From NCBI GenBank assembly GCA_900556015.1, contig USNH01000003.1, positions 1 to 17,340 on the forward strand: DNA of 17,340 nucleotides, written 5' to 3'. Positions 15,159-17,340 of this stretch are shown piece after piece (the first letter of the stretch is position 1; every line of letters begins with the position of its first letter). Made by a program: the position numbers and the translations under genes. Source of the DNA: an uncultured Eubacteriales bacterium (GTDB lineage: Bacteria; Bacillota_A; Clostridia; Oscillospirales; Oscillospiraceae). The notes under the pieces are model-generated. The model saw nothing but the letters and a program-made list of their open reading frames with translations, searched no databases and had not been told where the DNA came from.

Positions 15159-16289
15159 GATCTGCGGTTCCATACGCCCCAGGCGCTGCTGCTGACGGGC
15201 TGCGACGAGGGCGTGCTGCCCCAGTATGTGGACCCCACCGGCGTCTTCAGCGACCAGGAACGGGCACAGCTGCAGGCCCTGGGCATCGCCCTCGCGCCGG
15301 ACAGCTGGCGCACCCTCTCCCGGGACCTTGCCGTGCTGCACGAAGCGGTCGCCGATGTTGCAAAGACGGGTGGGCACGTTCAGCCCCTCCGTCCGCAGCA
15401 GCGCCGCCTGCGCCTCCAGCCGTTCCTTCAGCGCCGCGTCGACCGCCGTCCTTGCAAAGCAGACGATCTGTGCCAGATGCGCGATCTGCTCCGGCTCGCG
15501 CCAGCTGGCAAAGGAGAGGAACATGTCCGTCCCCATCATCAGCCAGAGCGTATCGTCCGGATGCTGCGCGGAGAGCTGGCGCAGCGTGTCGACGGTATAG
15601 CTCGGCCCTTCGCGCCGCAGCTCCAGATCGCTGCGCGCGCCGAGCTTGTCAGTGATATACTGCACCAGACATTTTTCAAAGCTGCCGCGGTACTTTTTGC
15701 CGACGCCCATTTTGCCGTCCTTGACCTCGATGCACGGGCGGAGCTTCAGAAGATTCGCGCCGAGCAGCGTCACGGCCGAGCAGCGGCCGCCCATTTTCAT
15801 GTAGTCCAGTCGGTCAAGAATGAAGCTGGCCTCCACGCGGCCGGTCAGCTCCTGCAGCGCCGCGACGATCTCGTCCGGCGCCATGCCGGCGCGGGCCATC
15901 CGCTCGGCTTCGAGCACGACGAGGCCGTGGCCGGTGGAGAGATTTCTCGAGTCGACAACGTAGACGTTGTCGAAATCCGCCGCCGCGAGCTTTGCGTTCT
16001 GATAGCAGCAGGAGAAATCGAGGGAGATACAGATGTGAATGACAAAGTCATTCTGCGCGGAAAGCTCCGTGAACATGCGGACATAGTCCGCCAGGTTGAC
16101 CGCAGCCGTCTTCGGCAGACCGCCGCCCACGGCGACATGCGCATAGATGTCATCCGGGCGGACGTCCACGCCGTCGCGCAGCGTTTTGCCGGCCATGTTG
16201 ACGTAGAGCGGCAGCAGGCGGATGTTGTACCGCTGCAGCAGCTCGGGGCTGAGATCACAGGTCGAGTCAGACGTGATCTGATATCGCAT
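15105..16289 (-). CDS. DegV family protein, C-terminus replaced (chimeric frame DegV-NadD)
   Basis: DegV proteins bind fatty acids and hand them to the FakA kinase. Residues 1 to about 220 of this frame are DegV: TSDSTCDLSPELL (6-18), VVDSRNLSTGHG (111-122), LDYMKMGGRCSA (161-172) and LRPCIEVKDGKMGVGKKYRGS (183-203). The last 60 or so residues of a normal DegV (about 280) are missing. Around residues 217-224 (GARSDLEL, near 15618-15641) the frame switches to NadD sequence, and beyond about residue 303 it runs antisense to the AddB and PspC pieces until 15105. The 394-residue product is thus unlikely to be a natural protein. The ATG at 16289 has AAGGA upstream. The gene lies 63 bases after tadA. 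Confidence 0.75.
   Translation of the reverse strand: MRYQITSDSTCDLSPELLQRYNIRLLPLYVNMAGKTLRDGVDVRPDDIYAHVAVGGGLPKTAAVNLADYVRMFTELSAQNDFVIHICISLDFSCCYQNAKLAAADFDNVYVVDSRNLSTGHGLVVLEAERMARAGMAPDEIVAALQELTGRVEASFILDRLDYMKMGGRCSAVTLLGANLLKLRPCIEVKDGKMGVGKKYRGSFEKCLVQYITDKLGARSDLELRREGPSYTVDTLRQLSAQHPDDTLWLMMGTDMFLSFASWREPEQIAHLAQIVCFARTAVDAALKERLEAQAALLRTEGLNVPTRLCNIGDRFVQHGKVPGEGAPAVRREGDAQGLQLCPFLVAEDAGGVHILGQHALVAARQQQRLGRMEPQIADAAADAIDDLIGVGFV
15158..15345 (+). pseudogene. AddB-like helicase/nuclease subunit, internal fragment
   Basis: About 62 residues in the same frame as the PspC start contain LLLTGCDEGVLPQY, DPTGVFSDQERAQLQALGI and APDSWRTLSRDLAVLHEA. This order and spacing resemble an internal segment of AddB (RexB), where a strand and loop with xGxxEGVLP are followed by LSDxER and LAP motifs. 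AddB is normally over 1,000 residues, so both ends are absent. The left boundary is the PspC junction and the right boundary is near 15345, after which the plus frame only mirrors the minus-strand genes. Family recognition is by eye. Confidence 0.55.
15381..15640 (-). pseudogene. nadD: nicotinate-nucleotide adenylyltransferase, internal fragment
   Basis: Within the frame that starts as DegV, residues about 218-303 carry SDLELRREGPSYTVDTL, then DDTLWLMMGTDMFLSFASW and IAHLAQIVCFAR. This is the order seen in the middle of NadD, the enzyme that makes nicotinic acid adenine dinucleotide. The N-terminal nucleotide-binding motif (GGTFDPIHxGH in the family) and the C-terminal ISST segment are both absent, so the piece cannot be functional. 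It joins DegV in frame without a stop. Confidence 0.75.
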
Positions 16290-16339
16290 AGAGAACCATC
16301 CTTTTTTTCACCAGCGTCCGTCCGGGACGCGCGTCTTTT

Positions 16340-16363
16340 GGAACCGATGATTTCATCGGTTCC
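16340..16363. other. inverted repeat over the tadA stop codon
   Basis: GGAACCGATGA (16340-16350) and TCATCGGTTCC (16353-16363) form a perfect 11-bp inverted repeat with a two-base centre. It spans the last codons and stop of tadA. On neither strand is it followed by a T tract, so it is not a standard intrinsic terminator. It might protect the tadA 3' end or lower readthrough into degV. Confidence 0.5.
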
Positions 16364-16805
16364 TCTGGCGCAGCGCGCGGAAAAACTCGCGCAGCGCCTG
16401 CGAGCAGGCTTCTTCCAGGACCCCGCCCAGCACCTCCGGCTGAAAGCAGCCCGGCAGATGCAGCACATCGACCAGACTCCCGGCCGCACCGGATTTGGGG
16501 TCCTTTGCGCCGTAAACGACGCGCGGCAGATGCGCGTTCAGGATCGCACCCGCACACATGGGACACGGCTCGAGCGTCACGTAGAGCGTGCACTGCCACA
16601 GCCGCCAGCCGCCAAGCGTCCGGCAGGCCTCGGCAATGGCCTCGATCTCCGCGTGCGCCAGGGCGGTCCTGTTCGTTTCCCGGCGATTGCGGCCGCGGCC
16701 GACGATCCGGTCATCCAGTGTAATCACACACCCCACTGGGACCTCGCCCTCCGCGGCAGCCTCCTGCGCGAGAAGCAGAGCCTCGCGCATCATGTTTTCA
16801 TCCAA
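16353..16805 (-). CDS. tadA: tRNA adenosine(34) deaminase
   Basis: TadA converts A34 of tRNA-Arg(ACG) to inosine. The 150 residues show the zinc-deaminase motifs HAE (51-53) and PCPMC (80-84), the EGEVPVG segment (19-25) and the usual C-terminal helix ending in FFRAL. The start is taken as TTG at 16805 because a stop codon lies three codons upstream and the MDENMMREALLLA N-terminus matches the family. Its Shine-Dalgarno sequence (GGAGGT) lies about 12 bases away, rather far. The ATG at 16793 is an alternative. It has its own promoter at 16843-16871. Confidence 0.95.
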   Translation of the reverse strand: MDENMMREALLLAQEAAAEGEVPVGCVITLDDRIVGRGRNRRETNRTALAHAEIEAIAEACRTLGGWRLWQCTLYVTLEPCPMCAGAILNAHLPRVVYGAKDPKSGAAGSLVDVLHLPGCFQPEVLGGVLEEACSQALREFFRALRQRNR

Positions 16806-16842
16806 AACCGTTCACACACCTCCACGGCAGGATTATTTACCC

Positions 16843-16871
16843 ATCATACCCGAAAACGCCCCATTCGTCAA
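16843..16871 (-). promoter_or_regulatory. sigma-A type promoter for tadA
   Basis: On the minus strand: -35 TTGACG (16866-16871, five of six), a 17-base spacer and -10 TATGAT (16843-16848, five of six). It lies 38 bases upstream of the TTG start, and just downstream of the orphan terminator at 16890-16924. Confidence 0.8.
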
Positions 16872-17083
16872 CACCCCGTGCCGCCGCGCAAAAAAAGCCC
16901 TCCGGTCATGCTCTGACCGGAGGCAGATGGGGTTGTGGGATTTGGCGGCGGCCAGAGCCGCCGGCCTGGGATATGAAGTGCGCTCGCATTGGATAAGCTG
17001 TGTCTATACCATACCGGAACGGCACGGAAAAGTCTGCCGAACGCTGTCGGGACGGAAATTTTTTCTTGCGGCGGGCAGGATTC
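16872..17083. other. non-coding interval between tadA and mnmG promoters
   Basis: The space between the tadA and mnmG starts (16806-17147, 342 bases) holds the two promoters, a minus-strand terminator, a GGCGGC/GCCGCC stem at 16944-16962, and a possible minus-strand promoter at 17003-17031 (TTTTCC, 17 bases, TATAGA with a preceding TGG). A 73-codon minus-strand frame at 16868-17089 reads through the terminator and resembles nothing known to me. Confidence 0.5.
16890..16924 (-). terminator. orphan rho-independent terminator
   Basis: A 10-bp stem (CCTCCGGTCA at 16899-16908, TGACCGGAGG at 16914-16923) has a five-base loop. On the minus strand it is followed by GGC and seven T (complement of 16890-16896). 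No minus-strand gene lies upstream, since mnmG to the right is on the plus strand. The tadA promoter starts further downstream, so this site does not act on tadA transcripts from that promoter. Confidence 0.8.
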
Positions 17084-17112
17084 TTGCAAACAGGGCGGTT
17101 TCCTGCTAAAAT
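17084..17112 (+). promoter_or_regulatory. extended -10 promoter for mnmG
   Basis: -35 TTGCAA (17084-17089, four of six), a 17-base spacer ending in TGC, and -10 TAAAAT (17107-17112, five of six). It lies 35 bases upstream of the mnmG ATG. Confidence 0.75.
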
Positions 17113-17147
17113 ATCAATCCGAATGAAGTGCTGCAGGGGGGATCTGT

Positions 17148-17340
17148 ATGGAATTTGACGCTGGCCGGTACGACGTGGCCGTGATCGGCGCGGGCCACGC
17201 CGGGATCGAGGCCGGACTGGCCTGCGCGCGGATGGGGCTGAAGACCGTCGTGTTTACGATCAATCTGGACGCGGTCGGCAATATGCCCTGCAATCCCGCC
17301 ATCGGCGGCACGGGCAAGGGCCATCTCGTGCGCGAGCTCG
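17148..17340 (+). CDS. mnmG: tRNA uridine-5-carboxymethylaminomethyl modification enzyme MnmG, N-terminal part
   Basis: The frame starts at ATG 17148 after an AGGGGGGAT ribosome binding site and remains open to the window end, giving 64 complete codons. The product begins [21 protein letters not shown], an FAD-binding Rossmann motif (GAGHAGIEA), and has [20 protein letters not shown] near its end, the MnmG (GidA) signature. With MnmE it modifies wobble uridine of several tRNAs. The rest of the protein (usually about 620 residues) lies beyond the window. The sequence differs from TrmFO, the other relative with this fold. Confidence 0.93.
   Translation, partial: MEFDAGRYDVAVIGAGHAGIEAGLACARMGLKTVVFTINLDAVGNMPCNPAIGGTGKGHLVREL

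Noticed and set aside
15069..16916. 615-codon plus-strand frame
   Set aside because: Only about its first 92 codons (to 15345) resemble real proteins, and these are the PspC and AddB pieces. The rest mirrors nadD, degV and tadA on the minus strand.
16868..17089. 73-codon minus-strand frame upstream of tadA
   Set aside because: It reads through an intrinsic terminator, has no good ribosome binding site and resembles no family I know.

Overview
The window reads as chromosomal DNA from a GC-rich member of the Clostridia, most likely Oscillospiraceae or a close relative. This rests on the gene set (CarD, M18 aminopeptidase, RodA-type SEDS protein, TsaE/TsaB, Upp), on the compact operons, on strong GGAGG-type ribosome binding sites with some GTG/TTG starts, and on sigma-A-like promoters with 17-base spacers. 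No rRNA, tRNA, CRISPR array, phage gene or transposase was seen.

Layout. Bases 1-276 hold a cluster of inverted repeats and the terminator of a minus-strand operon carD-ispD-ispF (277-1992), which supplies two MEP-pathway isoprenoid enzymes next to a CarD-type RNA polymerase-binding factor. Between a promoter at 11752-11780 and a terminator at 2068-2112 lies an eight-gene minus-strand operon: ddl, murF, an ABC-F ATPase, a flavodoxin-like protein, prfA, a LUD-domain protein, a Sua5-CoaE fusion and an M18 aminopeptidase. These genes overlap or nearly touch, and the operon mixes cell-wall precursor synthesis with translation functions. A single SEDS gene (rodA-like, 11820-12971) has its own promoter and a UUCG-loop terminator. 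From a divergent promoter region, tsaE, tsaB and upp run on the plus strand (13107-14913). With the Sua5 half of the fusion, the window therefore carries three of the four bacterial t6A tRNA-modification proteins; tsaD is not here.

From about 15.09 to 15.64 kb the gene order breaks down into truncated pieces. The first 22 codons of a PspC-like gene run in frame into an internal AddB-like piece on the plus strand. On the minus strand an internal NadD piece is joined in frame to a degV gene that has lost its C-terminus. To the right are tadA (minus) and the start of mnmG (plus, cut by the window end). Valine codon choice in degV differs from that in tsaB. The block is either a real rearrangement scar or, at least as likely, a chimeric assembly joining two genomes.

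The most notable coding feature is the Sua5-CoaE fusion, which links threonylcarbamoyl-AMP synthesis with the last step of CoA synthesis in one polypeptide. The most notable structural features are the mosaic block and an orphan minus-strand terminator at 16890-16924 that may end a small RNA. I found no convincing new multi-gene defence or mobile system.
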